10,623 bases of DNA. It comes from Verrucomicrobiales bacterium. Lineage in GTDB: Bacteria > Verrucomicrobiota > Verrucomicrobiia > Verrucomicrobiales > SLCJ01. The stretch's first letter is position 1; each line of letters starts with the position of its first letter. The stretch spans positions 1-10,623 of the forward strand of contig SLCJ01000351.1 of NCBI GenBank assembly GCA_007125835.1, given 5' to 3'. The translations under genes and the position numbers were made by a program. Positions 1-6,787 of the stretch are shown piece after piece. Under the pieces are notes generated by a model that had not been told where the DNA came from, made no database searches, and saw nothing but the letters and a program-made list of their open reading frames with translations.

Positions 1-620
1 AGCCGATGCGTAGCAACAACCCCCAACACGGCTCATCCAGTTTCCATATTCATCCGGCTCCACGCCTGATTTCCTGGGGGTTGGTCAGGATGTCTGAGGC
101 TGCGAAGAACATCATTAAAGACCAGCTGGTGATACTTACGGGCAAGAGTCATAGGGGCGTGTTGGTTCGCCGAGTCGAGGCGAAGGTGCAGATCCAGGAC
201 CAATACCGCACGATGGTTTTCATCACCAACAACATGGATTGGAGTCCGGCCACGGTATGCGACCTCTACCGCCGCCGCTGGGACATCGAGGTGTTCTTCA
301 AGCAGGTCAAGCAGTGCCTGAAGTTGAGCAACTTTCTTGGCCACAGCGCCAATGCGGTGCGCTGGCAGGTCTATTCGGCACTGCTGGTCTATGTGCTGCT
401 GCGCTACATGGCGCATCTAAGCCAGTGGGGGCACAGCTTTGCCAGGCTATTTGCTGTATGCAGGTCCGCGGTGTGGGAACGCCTCGATTTGATCGCATTG
501 CTCAAATCCTATGGGACAGCATCAGGGCGGTTTAAGGTGGTCGGGGCCTTCGATCAGGCGTGGTTTGCTGGTTTTGAGCCGACCTCAAGCTGACAGGAGT
601 GTCGGCCCTCCGGCACCCTT
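1..620 (+). mobile_element. Right end of an IS4-family insertion sequence (partial)
   Basis: The transposase fragment implies an insertion sequence entering from the left edge. After its stop there is an imperfect hairpin at 599-616 (seven pairs including one G-T, four-base loop), which might lie at or near the element end. The outer end is not defined: the left inverted repeat is outside the window, so terminal repeats cannot be matched and no target-site duplication can be called. The right boundary given is therefore approximate. The stretch from 594 to the fic stop at 705 contains no other gene. Confidence 0.5.
3..593 (+). CDS. IS4-family transposase, C-terminal part (5' end outside window)
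   Basis: This is the C-terminal part of a DDE transposase, which cuts and re-joins insertion-sequence ends. The frame is open to the left edge, so the N-terminus and the first two catalytic aspartates lie outside the window. Counting from the first in-window ATG (position 6), residues 88-102 carry the IS4-family YREK signature with exact spacing: Y88, R91, E95, K102, within YRRRWDIEVFFKQVK. E95 is the third catalytic acid. The preceding FITNN strand (residues 72-76) and the following hydrophobic helix ALLVYVLLRYM are typical of this family. Residues 1 to about 30 do not resemble the family, so a frameshift or degraded junction there is possible. The stop codon ends at 593. I cannot tell whether the whole element is active. 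Confidence 0.85.
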   Translation, partial: PMRSNNPQHGSSSFHIHPAPRLISWGLVRMSEAAKNIIKDQLVILTGKSHRGVLVRRVEAKVQIQDQYRTMVFITNNMDWSPATVCDLYRRRWDIEVFFKQVKQCLKLSNFLGHSANAVRWQVYSALLVYVLLRYMAHLSQWGHSFARLFAVCRSAVWERLDLIALLKSYGTASGRFKVVGAFDQAWFAGFEPTSS

Positions 621-704
621 ACCCTACTCCTCCGCCGTCGCCGTTGAGCACCCCTCCCAGACGGTGGCACCACGCAGCGGAGCTGCCAAACTCAATCCGT
701 CGAT

Positions 705-1811
705 TCACACCACGCCAAACTCATATCGGGTGCTCCGCCCGCCACCGGTCGGGGTAAGCGCTCCGAGGCGGGCGAGGTGTTGGAGGTCGCGGGTGGCGGT
801 GGCTTTCGAGGCACCGGTAAGAGCGATGTATTTCCGCGCGTTCATGCCACCGGCAAATCCGTCCGGCCCGGCCTCGAACATGCGGCGGATCACCTTGAGC
901 TGCCGCCCGTTGAGATCGCGCTCGTGGCGTTGGAAAAAACGGAATTTCCGCAGCACGAAGCGGACACGGTTTTCCGCGTCCTGCTGGGCTTCGAGGGCGA
1001 TGCCCGCGAACCAACGCACCCATGCGGTCGTTTCCTGGCTCCTCTGGGCGGATTGCAGGGCTTCGTAATACTCCCGCCGCCGCGCCTCGATGACCTTGGA
1101 AAGACTGATCAAAACTGGCCGACCGATCCCCTGGGACAATGCTTTTTCGGCAAGAGCACGACCGATGCGACCATTGCCGTCCTCGAAGGGGTGCAGGCTC
1201 TCGAAATACAAGTGCACCAGCGCCGCCCGGACCGGAGCGTGCGGGATCGCACACGTTCCGCCCGGGGTGGTTTCGTTGAACCACCCAATAAAACGCGCCA
1301 TTTCCGCAGGGATGCAGTCGGCGGGCGGCGCTTCGAAATGCACCGTGGGGCGATCTATCCGCCCCGAAACCACCTGCATCGGATCGCCACCCGTGCGCCA
1401 AGTACCTACCTTCAATGGCGTCGTGCCGCCCAGAAGCATCCTATGCCAGCAGAACAGGTCAGCTTCGGAGAGTGGTGCGCAGAAGCTCTCACGAACACAC
1501 ACCATCAACTCGCCAGCTCCATCGGCAAGACGGCTGTCCACCCGCTGTGGCTCGGCATTGAGACCGAGGTGGTTGCGGATGGAGGACATCACATCCTGAG
1601 GATTCAGTGATTCTCCTTCAATGGCCGAGGTCTTGACCGCTTCGGCGATCATCAGATCGAGCAAGGCCTCAGTCCCGAGTTTCTGCGGCAGCCCCTCCAG
1701 CAAACCGCCAACTCGTCCGGCATGGTCCGCAAACGCAAGCAAAACAGGTTCCATGCCATGCAGGTTGTAACGAAATTCCGGCCAATCCGGAAGCTGCCAA
1801 TTGTAATCCAT
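705..1811 (-). CDS. Class II Fic family protein (probable AMP transferase) with DUF4172-type N-terminus
   Basis: Fic enzymes transfer AMP, or another nucleotide-derived group, from a nucleotide cofactor to a hydroxyl side chain of a target protein. The 368-residue product has three parts. Residues 1 to about 90 form the DUF4172-type start (WQLPDWPEFRYNL) and contain the autoinhibitory motif TSAIEG (61-66), whose E65 should block ATP gamma-phosphate binding; this makes it class II. The Fic core holds the intact catalytic motif HPFEDGNGRIGR (207-218) with H207, and a flap hairpin near HFEAPP (158-163). Residues 303-368 look like a winged helix-turn-helix. I chose the ATG at 1811 because homology begins there; the frame stays open upstream to 2105, but that part is non-coding repeat. 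Length fits the family. No antitoxin gene is adjacent, as expected when inhibition is built in. The target is unknown. Confidence 0.93.
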   Translation of the reverse strand: MDYNWQLPDWPEFRYNLHGMEPVLLAFADHAGRVGGLLEGLPQKLGTEALLDLMIAEAVKTSAIEGESLNPQDVMSSIRNHLGLNAEPQRVDSRLADGAGELMVCVRESFCAPLSEADLFCWHRMLLGGTTPLKVGTWRTGGDPMQVVSGRIDRPTVHFEAPPADCIPAEMARFIGWFNETTPGGTCAIPHAPVRAALVHLYFESLHPFEDGNGRIGRALAEKALSQGIGRPVLISLSKVIEARRREYYEALQSAQRSQETTAWVRWFAGIALEAQQDAENRVRFVLRKFRFFQRHERDLNGRQLKVIRRMFEAGPDGFAGGMNARKYIALTGASKATATRDLQHLARLGALTPTGGGRSTRYEFGVV

Positions 1812-1838
1812 GAGCCGATAATAGCCCGTAATCAGCTC

Positions 1839-1844
1839 ATTATA
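1839..1844 (-). promoter_or_regulatory. Candidate -10 box for the fic gene
   Basis: Read on the minus strand this is a perfect TATAAT, 27 bases before the fic ATG, which would give a leader of about 20 bases. The -35 region is poor: with an 18-base spacer the hexamer is CTGATT, three of six consensus matches. No Shine-Dalgarno sequence precedes the ATG. Confidence 0.4.
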
Positions 1845-1980
1845 AAGTGTAATTTTGAGGTGAATCAGGTTCCTATTCGGCTCAATCCCCGCGCTTGGGC
1901 AATCTTGGCTGTCTTGGAAACCGAAAGGAGAAAGGAGAGCCAATGCAGGCTTTCCGCTGTGCCGAAGGCACAAAAGATCA

Positions 1981-2106
1981 AAGCCCGGGGTTTCCAACCC
2001 TTGGAAACATCGCGGTTGATAAATGCATCCTGATGGGACGCTGGCAAGCGTGACATCAATGCCAGCGTGTCTGCGAGACCCATGCAAATATAATTTGGAT
2101 GGCAAA
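1981..2106 (+). repeat. Palindromic intergenic repeat, copy 1
   Basis: This REP-like element lies between the divergent fic and protease genes. It contains a perfect hairpin at 1990-2008 (GTTTCCAA, loop CCC, TTGGAAAC) and a second inverted repeat, ACGCTGGCA (2038-2046) with TGCCAGCGT (2060-2068). At 2069-2087 is a 19-base stretch, GTCTGCGAGACCCATGCAA, identical to 3925-3943 in copy 2. After that both copies continue with a related segment containing AATTTGGA and GGCA. The reverse strand translates to a false N-terminus MPSKLYLHGSRR that runs in frame into fic. It is the more diverged of the two copies. Confidence 0.7.
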
Positions 2107-2165
2107 GATTTTGAGTGTTGGCAGGCATTGTTTTGGTTGATTCGGACACCATGCCGAAAATATCC

Positions 2166-2193
2166 TTGGAACGACGAATGGGAGGGCTATACT
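2166..2193 (+). promoter_or_regulatory. Candidate sigma70-type promoter for the protease gene
   Basis: TTGGAA (2166-2171) and TATACT (2188-2193) are separated by 16 bases. The predicted transcription start, near 2200, is only about two bases before the first in-frame ATG at 2202. Either that ATG is read from a nearly leaderless transcript or translation begins at an in-frame codon further down. Confidence 0.5.
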
Positions 2194-2201
2194 CGCTCTG
2201 A

Positions 2202-3644
2202 ATGAACAGTCCAGCCCGCACCTCTCGTTACAGGGGATTCCGCCAAGATGTGGAGAAGGTGGAATTACAGTATTCAGCCCTCCTCACACCCAAGCGCGTC
2301 CCCGCCATGGTGTGCGCTGCGCTCCTTTTTCTTCCCTGGGGCAGCGCTCGTGGCGAACTTCCACCGACGGTGGTGGAACGGGTGCAGCAGAGCGTTGTTT
2401 TGGTTGGGTATCCAGGAAACAGGGGCACTGGTTTTTTGATTGACGGCAACGGGCTGATTTTGACCAATGCGCATGTGGTTCCGGAAGGTGGGCAGCCAGC
2501 TACGATCACGTTTACCGACGGCACCAGCGGCAGCGCCACATTTGTTTCCTACGATCCCAACGGAACCGATTTGGCGGCGCTTCGGTTTGATGGGAGCTTG
2601 CCGCCGGACGCGCAATACCTCGGCATCGGACAGCGCTCGGATGTATGGGTCGGCATGCAGGTTTTTTCCGCAGGCATCCCTTTTGTTCTCTACCGCCCCA
2701 TCCTCGCGACGGGCATGATCGGTCACCACCGCACTTCGCATGGCCTTTTTGTGGTGGACGCAGCGATCAGCAGCGGCAGTTCCGGATCGCCGGTTTTCAA
2801 TGTCGAAGGGACCGTCCTCGGCATGTCCACTACGAGTCTGCTTGACAATGATGGGGATAGCTGGCACGGCAGCGGTTTTCAGATCGCAATTGATGCGGGG
2901 GAGATCGGTCGCTTCGTCGAAGCGCTTGCCCGTGGCGAACGAGAGGCAGTCCGCACCGCCCATATTGAAGCCTTGCGGATGCCCCTGCCGCACCTCGATA
3001 TGGGACGAGTGGTTGAGGATTCCCTCGGGGAGGGTGATGATCGCCTTGAAAACGACCTCGAATACATCAAAGGCTACACCGTCGATCTCATCGAAGGATT
3101 GACCTACCGAATTTCTCTGCAGTCCGATGACTTCGACGCATACCTTCTGCTTTTCAGCAGCGATGCCCGGGTCGCAGCGGAAAATGACGACGCCCATGAA
3201 GGCACGACGGATTCCGAGATCATTTTCATTCCCGCGACGAGCCAGCGTTTTGTCCTGGGGATAACCAGTTTCATGCGTGGGGAGACCGGCCCCTTCCGAT
3301 TGAGCATGGAGCAGATCCAGTTCGCGGTGAAAGACACCATCGAGGCCGTGCTCACGGACGAGTCTCCCGTGCAGGACGGAGGGCGCCGCTATTTTGAATT
3401 GCCCCTGGAGGGCCGCCGCGCCGCACTTGCGGTGACGATGCGGAGCGAAGATGTGGATAGCTTCCTCTCCATCCATGATGCCGATGGCGAAATGGTCGCC
3501 ATGAATGACGACCTCGACGAGTTCACAACGGACGCCCAGATCATTTTTCACACGGAGGAAGGAAGCAGCTATACCATCCGGGCAAGCACCTTCAGTCCCG
3601 GCGAGTTGGGGGCATTCACGCTGACAATTGCATGGCCTGAGTAA
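2202..3644 (+). CDS. Secreted trypsin-like serine protease with two PPC-like C-terminal repeats
   Basis: This is a probable exported S1/HtrA-like serine endopeptidase. Numbering from the ATG at 2202 (480 residues), the triad is H91 in TNAHVV, D123 in GTDLAAL and S194 in GSSGSP, all intact. A signal peptide is visible: KR at 31-32, hydrophobic VPAMVCAALLFLPW, and likely cleavage after ARG (residue 51). The n-region is unusually long from this ATG, so the real start may be a GTG at 2250 or 2259, or the ATG at 2307. The last one would lack positive charges before the hydrophobic core. No PDZ domain follows the protease. Instead there are two similar units of about 80 residues (288-369 and 396-476) that share DxD(A/S)(Y/F)L, NDD, TTD..IIF and GE.G.F.L patterns, resembling bacterial pre-peptidase C-terminal domains. 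Such domains are usually linked to secretion or substrate binding. The substrate is unknown. Confidence 0.88.
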   Translation: MNSPARTSRYRGFRQDVEKVELQYSALLTPKRVPAMVCAALLFLPWGSARGELPPTVVERVQQSVVLVGYPGNRGTGFLIDGNGLILTNAHVVPEGGQPATITFTDGTSGSATFVSYDPNGTDLAALRFDGSLPPDAQYLGIGQRSDVWVGMQVFSAGIPFVLYRPILATGMIGHHRTSHGLFVVDAAISSGSSGSPVFNVEGTVLGMSTTSLLDNDGDSWHGSGFQIAIDAGEIGRFVEALARGEREAVRTAHIEALRMPLPHLDMGRVVEDSLGEGDDRLENDLEYIKGYTVDLIEGLTYRISLQSDDFDAYLLLFSSDARVAAENDDAHEGTTDSEIIFIPATSQRFVLGITSFMRGETGPFRLSMEQIQFAVKDTIEAVLTDESPVQDGGRRYFELPLEGRRAALAVTMRSEDVDSFLSIHDADGEMVAMNDDLDEFTTDAQIIFHTEEGSSYTIRASTFSPGELGAFTLTIAWPE

Positions 3645-4135
3645 TGGTGCGCCGATGAGCGGTGGGTTGGGTCGTTGCTGCTGGTCACACAACTCCCAAA
3701 GCGGTTGAGGACATCCGCACTCCAAGACGCTGCCGCGCATACGGGGGCTTTGCGATGGAGGGGCGTGGTTTGGCTTGCCACCACCTGAGTTTTAGGGAGC
3801 CCTCCCTTCATCCCGTAGGGATGCCAGATCGTAGCCGGGGGTCGAGCCCGCCCTGCGGGCGACACCCCCGGAAACAAACACCCAAGCAACCGCATCCTGA
3901 AGGGATGCCAGAAGGGCGTCGGCAGTCTGCGAGACCCATGCAACGAAAATTTGGAAGGCATGGATTTATGGATTTAGTAGTGAACGCATGGCCGAAGAGA
4001 AGAAAAAGTGCGACGGTCATAGACACGCCGCTACAAGGATCCGTCATTTTGCGGCCCGCTTACCCCCAGCGTGCAGGACCGGGTGTGTGCACGTGTGGGG
4101 TTTGCAGGAGGGCGGGTAATGAGATCGGATCGGGA
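3645..4135. other. Intergenic region between convergent protease and parB genes
   Basis: Nearly 500 bases lie between the two converging stop codons. The only clear content is the palindromic repeat copy at about 3805-3972. The left part (3645-3804) and the right part (3973-4135) show no convincing gene, RNA or U-tailed terminator. A 43-codon open frame at 3988-4119 has no recognisable features and is treated as chance. Confidence 0.6.
3805..3972 (+). repeat. Palindromic intergenic repeat, copy 2
   Basis: This is a fuller copy of the element at 1981-2106. In order it contains: CATCCC-GTA-GGGATG (3809-3823); a long nested palindrome with outer arms CCGGGGGT (3835-3842) and ACCCCCGG (3864-3871) and inner arms GCCCGC and GCGGGC (3846-3860); GCATCC...GGATGC (3892-3908); then the 19-base stretch shared with copy 1 at 3925-3943 and the AATTTGGAAGGCA tail. 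The reverse strand begins a false reading frame with MPSKFSLHGSRR, closely matching the false frame of copy 1. The structure suggests a REP/BIME-type repeat present in many genomic copies. No associated transposase is in this window. Confidence 0.8.
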
Positions 4136-5044
4136 TCAGGGAGCATCGTCGGCGATGCCGATGGCGTCGAGGATGCGGTTGAGATCGGAGGTGCCGTGGA
4201 AGGTGATTTCGATGCGACCTTTGGTTTTCGCTTTTGCATCGTCGCCGGGGGCGGCGTGGTAGTGGACGCGGACCTGGGTGGAGAGGTGGTCGCGGAGGGA
4301 TTTTTCGACGGCGAGGATGTGGGGATCGGTTTCGGCGTCGGTATTGTGCTTGGGTGCGGGCGGGTTGAGGATGGCGGCGGCCTTGCGTTCGGTTTGGCGG
4401 ACGTTGAGCTTGGCGCGGACCACCTCCTGGGCGAGCCGCATGCGGGCTTCGGTCTCCTTGAGCGAAAGGATGGCTTTGGCGTGGCCGGTGCTGATCAGCC
4501 GGCTGGAGAGCATATCGCGGATGGGTGGCTCGAGTTCGAGCAGGCGGATGGCATTGGCGACGGTGGCGCGGCTTTTGCCGACTTTGGCAGCGACTTCCTC
4601 CTGTTTGAGGGAGAAGTCGCGGCGGAGGCGGTCGTAGGCTTCGGCTTCTTCGATGGGATCGAGGTCTTCGCGCTGGATGTTCTCGATCAGCGCCATTTCG
4701 AGGACATCGCGGTCGCTGGCCTGGCGGATGATGACGGGCACCTCGGCGAGGCCGAGCAGGCTGGACGCGCGGAAGCGTCGTTCGCCGGCGATCAGTTCGA
4801 GTCCGGCGGGTGTTTCGCGGACGATCAGGGGCTGGATGATGCCGTGTTCCTGGATGGACAGCTTCAGCTCTTCGAGCTGGGCTTCCTGGAAGTGGCGGCG
4901 GGGCTGAAGCGGGCTCGGAACGATGCGCTTCAAGCCGACTTTGCGCACCATTTCCCCGTCGCGCGGGGCGGAGGGGTCGGGTGCGTTGGAGGGGGATTTG
5001 CGGATTAGGGCTCCGAGTCCCTTGCCAAGTGCCGGTTTGCTCAT
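4136..5044 (-). CDS. parB: Chromosome-partitioning protein ParB
   Basis: ParB is a CTP-dependent DNA clamp that loads at parS sites, spreads along the chromosome and works with the ATPase ParA and with SMC in origin segregation. The 302-residue product has all expected parts. The N-terminal ParA-contact motif is GKGLGALI (7-14). The CTP-binding ParB/Srx fold has GERRFRA (87-93) and ENIQRE (121-126). A helix-turn-helix (about 146-170, LKQEEVAAKVGKSRATVANAI) should read parS. A C-terminal dimerisation segment (about 277-296) follows a variable linker. I chose the ATG at 5044 because MSKPALGKGLGALI is the family start; the frame is open to 5218, but upstream sequence is unlike ParB. parA, usually just upstream, is missing; the upstream neighbour is a dehydrogenase gene 97 bases away. 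No parS-like 16-mer was seen in the window. Confidence 0.95.
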   Translation of the reverse strand: MSKPALGKGLGALIRKSPSNAPDPSAPRDGEMVRKVGLKRIVPSPLQPRRHFQEAQLEELKLSIQEHGIIQPLIVRETPAGLELIAGERRFRASSLLGLAEVPVIIRQASDRDVLEMALIENIQREDLDPIEEAEAYDRLRRDFSLKQEEVAAKVGKSRATVANAIRLLELEPPIRDMLSSRLISTGHAKAILSLKETEARMRLAQEVVRAKLNVRQTERKAAAILNPPAPKHNTDAETDPHILAVEKSLRDHLSTQVRVHYHAAPGDDAKAKTKGRIEITFHGTSDLNRILDAIGIADDAP

Positions 5045-5054
5045 AGGGGTAGGC

Positions 5055-5083
5055 AGTTTCCGCCGCGCCGGGGGAAATGTCAA
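5055..5083 (-). promoter_or_regulatory. Possible internal promoter before parB
   Basis: On the minus strand a perfect -35 hexamer, TTGACA (5083-5078), is followed after 17 bases by a weak -10, GAAACT. It lies in the 97-base gap between the dehydrogenase stop and the parB start. If used, the transcript would start only a few bases before the parB ATG. The weak -10 makes this uncertain. Confidence 0.25.
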
Positions 5084-5141
5084 TCGTTCGCGATGGGTTT
5101 CATGGCGAGAGTTTTGGCAGCAAGGTGTGGCCCGCTCCGGC

Positions 5142-5810
5142 TCAGAAAGGGATTGCCGGCCGCGAGTCGAGGTGGAAGACCTGACCCGAGATCGACGTGC
5201 AGGTGAGCAAAAAGGCAATGAACCGGGCGGACTCGTCCGTGGTGGTGAAGCGTCCGAGGGTGTGGGATTCGAGGGCTCGCTGTGCCGCCGCCGCCGGAGC
5301 CCGGCGGGTCATGGCGGTGTCCATCCACCCTGGCAGCACGACATTGCTCTGGATTCCTTTGGCTCCGTATTCGCGGGCCATCGAGGCACTGAAGGCGACG
5401 AGCGCCGCTTTGGACGCCGCGTAGGCGGCCTGGCCGATGGCACCGGACAGACCGGCACGGGAGCCAATGTAAATGAGTTGCCCGCCGCCCGTGCGCAGGA
5501 GCAGGGGCAGTGCGGCGCGGGTGCAGGCCATGGCACCGCGAAGGTTGGTGGTCATTACATGCTGCCAGCGTTCGGGCGTGAGCCGCGCCACCGGTGAGTC
5601 GCCGGTGGTGCCCGCATTGAGGATCAAGGCGCGGCATCCGGGCAGGTCGCTGAAGAACCGGTGGACGGATTCTCCGCAGGTGACATCCAACTCAGATCGC
5701 CCGGGACTTCGCACGTCCCAGCCGCCTTCACGGAGGATCCGTGTCAGGGCCTGCCCGAGGGCCCCCTGGCCACCGGTGATCACAGCCAGCGGGGCGTTGG
5801 CGGCGCTCAT
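5142..5810 (-). CDS. Short-chain dehydrogenase/reductase (SDR), FabG-like
   Basis: This is a cytoplasmic NAD(P)-dependent oxidoreductase of the classical SDR fold, 222 residues. The dinucleotide-binding glycine motif is TGGQGALG (12-19). NAG at 65-67 stabilises the sheet. The active-site tetrad is complete: N89 in TNLRG, S117 in IGSRAG, Y130 and K134 in YAASK. The C-terminal SGQVFHLD segment (208-215) is where family members close with SGQ...DGG. The length is slightly below the usual 240-250 residues, mostly from a shorter central part. The ATG overlaps the stop of the preceding gene by four bases (ATGA at 5807-5810), so translation is probably coupled and no separate ribosome site is visible. 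Sequence alone does not fix the substrate; a FabG-type 3-oxoacyl reductase role is possible but unproven. Confidence 0.92.
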   Translation of the reverse strand: MSAANAPLAVITGGQGALGQALTRILREGGWDVRSPGRSELDVTCGESVHRFFSDLPGCRALILNAGTTGDSPVARLTPERWQHVMTTNLRGAMACTRAALPLLLRTGGGQLIYIGSRAGLSGAIGQAAYAASKAALVAFSASMAREYGAKGIQSNVVLPGWMDTAMTRRAPAAAAQRALESHTLGRFTTTDESARFIAFLLTCTSISGQVFHLDSRPAIPF

Positions 5811-6358
5811 TCGCGTGAAGCGGTCTCGCGCGGACGCAGCACGACGTCGTTGGCGCGGTATTGCACCGTGGCATCGGCAGCTTCCGCGAGATACTCGAGG
5901 ACGACCGTGACTGGGACATTCCTGAGGCGGAGGCCGGTGATTTCGCGTTCGCGGAGTTGGCCACTTGGGTCGACCACGACGAAGTTGATTTCAGTCTCGA
6001 TGGTTCTTCGGCGGAGGAACTCAAGGACGTCGCTCAGTTCAACACCGTCAAAGTCGATGTTGTCGATGGTGATGGCTGCCAGCTTTCCGCGGGCGGCCGT
6101 GTTGGCGGCCCGCTGTTGCTGGTTGGAGACCCTCGTGCGGAGGTCGCGGGTGGCAAAGTGATTGGGCTGGCGCGCGAGGATGCGGTCCGCCAGGTCGATT
6201 GCTGTGTTCCAGTCGCCGCGCTGCTCGGCTTCGAGCGCCTGGCGGTGAAGCGCGCCGATACTTTCGGCGGCCAAGACCGGCGGCGGAGCGACAACGACCC
6301 AAGGAACCAAGGCGGCCACAAGCAGGAGCCTGCGTAGAGGACGGAAGAAGGTTTTCAT
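5807..6358 (-). CDS. Exported protein with TPR-like segment and secretin-N/STN-like domain
   Basis: The 183-residue product has a signal peptide: basic MKTFFRPLRR, hydrophobic LLLVAALVPWVVVAPPPVLA, likely cleavage near residues 30-31. Residues 35-75 form a helical, TPR-like pair (ALEAEQRGDWNTAIDLADRIL). Residues 92-176 follow the pattern of secretin N-terminal/STN domains: IDFDGVELSDVLEFLRRRT, then ITGLRLRNVPVTVVLEYLAEAADATVQYR, then DVVLRP. In type II/IV secretion and TonB systems such domains form periplasmic rings or contact partners. Here there is no beta-barrel domain, so it may be an accessory periplasmic protein. I recall similar free-standing proteins from Verrucomicrobiota. I chose the ATG at 6358 because the signal peptide starts there; an ATG at 6379 would add seven residues. 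Its stop overlaps the start of the dehydrogenase gene. The role is unknown. Confidence 0.8.
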   Translation of the reverse strand: MKTFFRPLRRLLLVAALVPWVVVAPPPVLAAESIGALHRQALEAEQRGDWNTAIDLADRILARQPNHFATRDLRTRVSNQQQRAANTAARGKLAAITIDNIDFDGVELSDVLEFLRRRTIETEINFVVVDPSGQLREREITGLRLRNVPVTVVLEYLAEAADATVQYRANDVVLRPRETASRE

Positions 6359-6719
6359 AATGGCACAGGATTCCACCACACGGAACGCGCTGCAAGGGGT
6401 TTTGGACTTGGGGATAATCTGGATGCCGGAGCCTCAGACATGCGGTGGGTGGCAGGCATTCTTGAGCGGCAATGCATCTCGACCAATGAGGGGCGATCCA
6501 TCCATCGCCCGAGGATGGGATTGCGAACGTTCGAGCGCGAAGCGCCCTCTCATCCCCACCTTCATCCACATCGGCGAAGGAGGTTCGCCGCTGATTGGTT
6601 TTCCGAGATCCTTATCCCGTTGCCAAACTCACCCTGTTCTGCTGTAATTTGGGATCAATCAGCTTCCATCCAGATCCGGATGCCGAAGGATGCGCGCAAG
6701 GCAATCCATGAGAATCCCA
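6359..6719. other. Intergenic region with a cluster of small palindromes
   Basis: About 360 bases separate the exported-protein gene start from the ribosomal operon terminator. Both flanking genes are on the minus strand, so this stretch should hold the promoter for the 6358-4136 run, but no convincing -35/-10 pair was found. It contains three adjacent palindromes: GGGCGAT-CCATCC-ATCGCCC (6491-6510), CGAACGTTCG (6524-6533) and GCGC-GAA-GCGC (6535-6545). None has a T tract. Open frames crossing the region show no family features. Confidence 0.5.
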
Positions 6720-6760
6720 CAAAAAACGCCGCCATGGATCCTGAGGATCCGCGGCGGCGT
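6720..6760 (-). terminator. Intrinsic terminator of the rpmJ-rpsM-rpsK-rpsD operon
   Basis: Read on the minus strand, ACGCCGCC (6760-6753) and GGCGGCGT (6733-6726) pair as an 8-bp GC-rich stem. Inner arms GGATCC and GGATCC extend it after a two-base internal loop, with a TCA loop at the top. A run of T follows directly (complement of 6721-6726). It begins 27 bases after the rpsD stop, where the operon would be expected to end if no rpoA followed. Confidence 0.93.
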
Positions 6761-6787
6761 GGCTGCGGAGAGGGTCTCTCCGTGAAA

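Noticed and set aside
599..616. Hairpin after the transposase stop considered as an intrinsic terminator
   Set aside because: There is no T run after the stem; it may belong to the insertion-sequence end instead.
777..1610. Plus-strand open frame opposite fic
   Set aside because: It is antisense to the conserved Fic core, with no family features of its own.
1812..2105. N-terminal extension of the Fic protein, or a separate small gene beginning MPSKLYLHGSRR
   Set aside because: Fic homology starts at the ATG at 1811. The extra sequence is reverse-strand translation of the palindromic repeat, and the same false start recurs in the second copy.
2274..3740. Long minus-strand open frame opposite the protease gene
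   Set aside because: It is a shadow of the protease gene: the product resembles no family, whereas the plus strand has a signal peptide, an intact triad and repeat domains.
3569..3961. Small minus-strand gene beginning MPSKFSLHGSRR
   Set aside because: Its beginning is repeat copy 2 read backwards, and its end overlaps the protease gene antisense; no protein features.
4070..4110. CACGTG-containing stretch near parB considered as a parS site
   Set aside because: Only the central hexamer resembles parS; the flanking bases do not form the 16-base palindrome.
3988..4119. 43-codon open frame beginning MAEEKKK
   Set aside because: No ribosome site, no promoter and no recognisable domain. Chance frames of this size are common in GC-rich DNA.
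3662..5008. Long plus-strand glycine/aspartate-rich open frame opposite parB
   Set aside because: It crosses the palindromic repeat and runs antisense to an unmistakable ParB; its composition is that of a GC-rich shadow frame.
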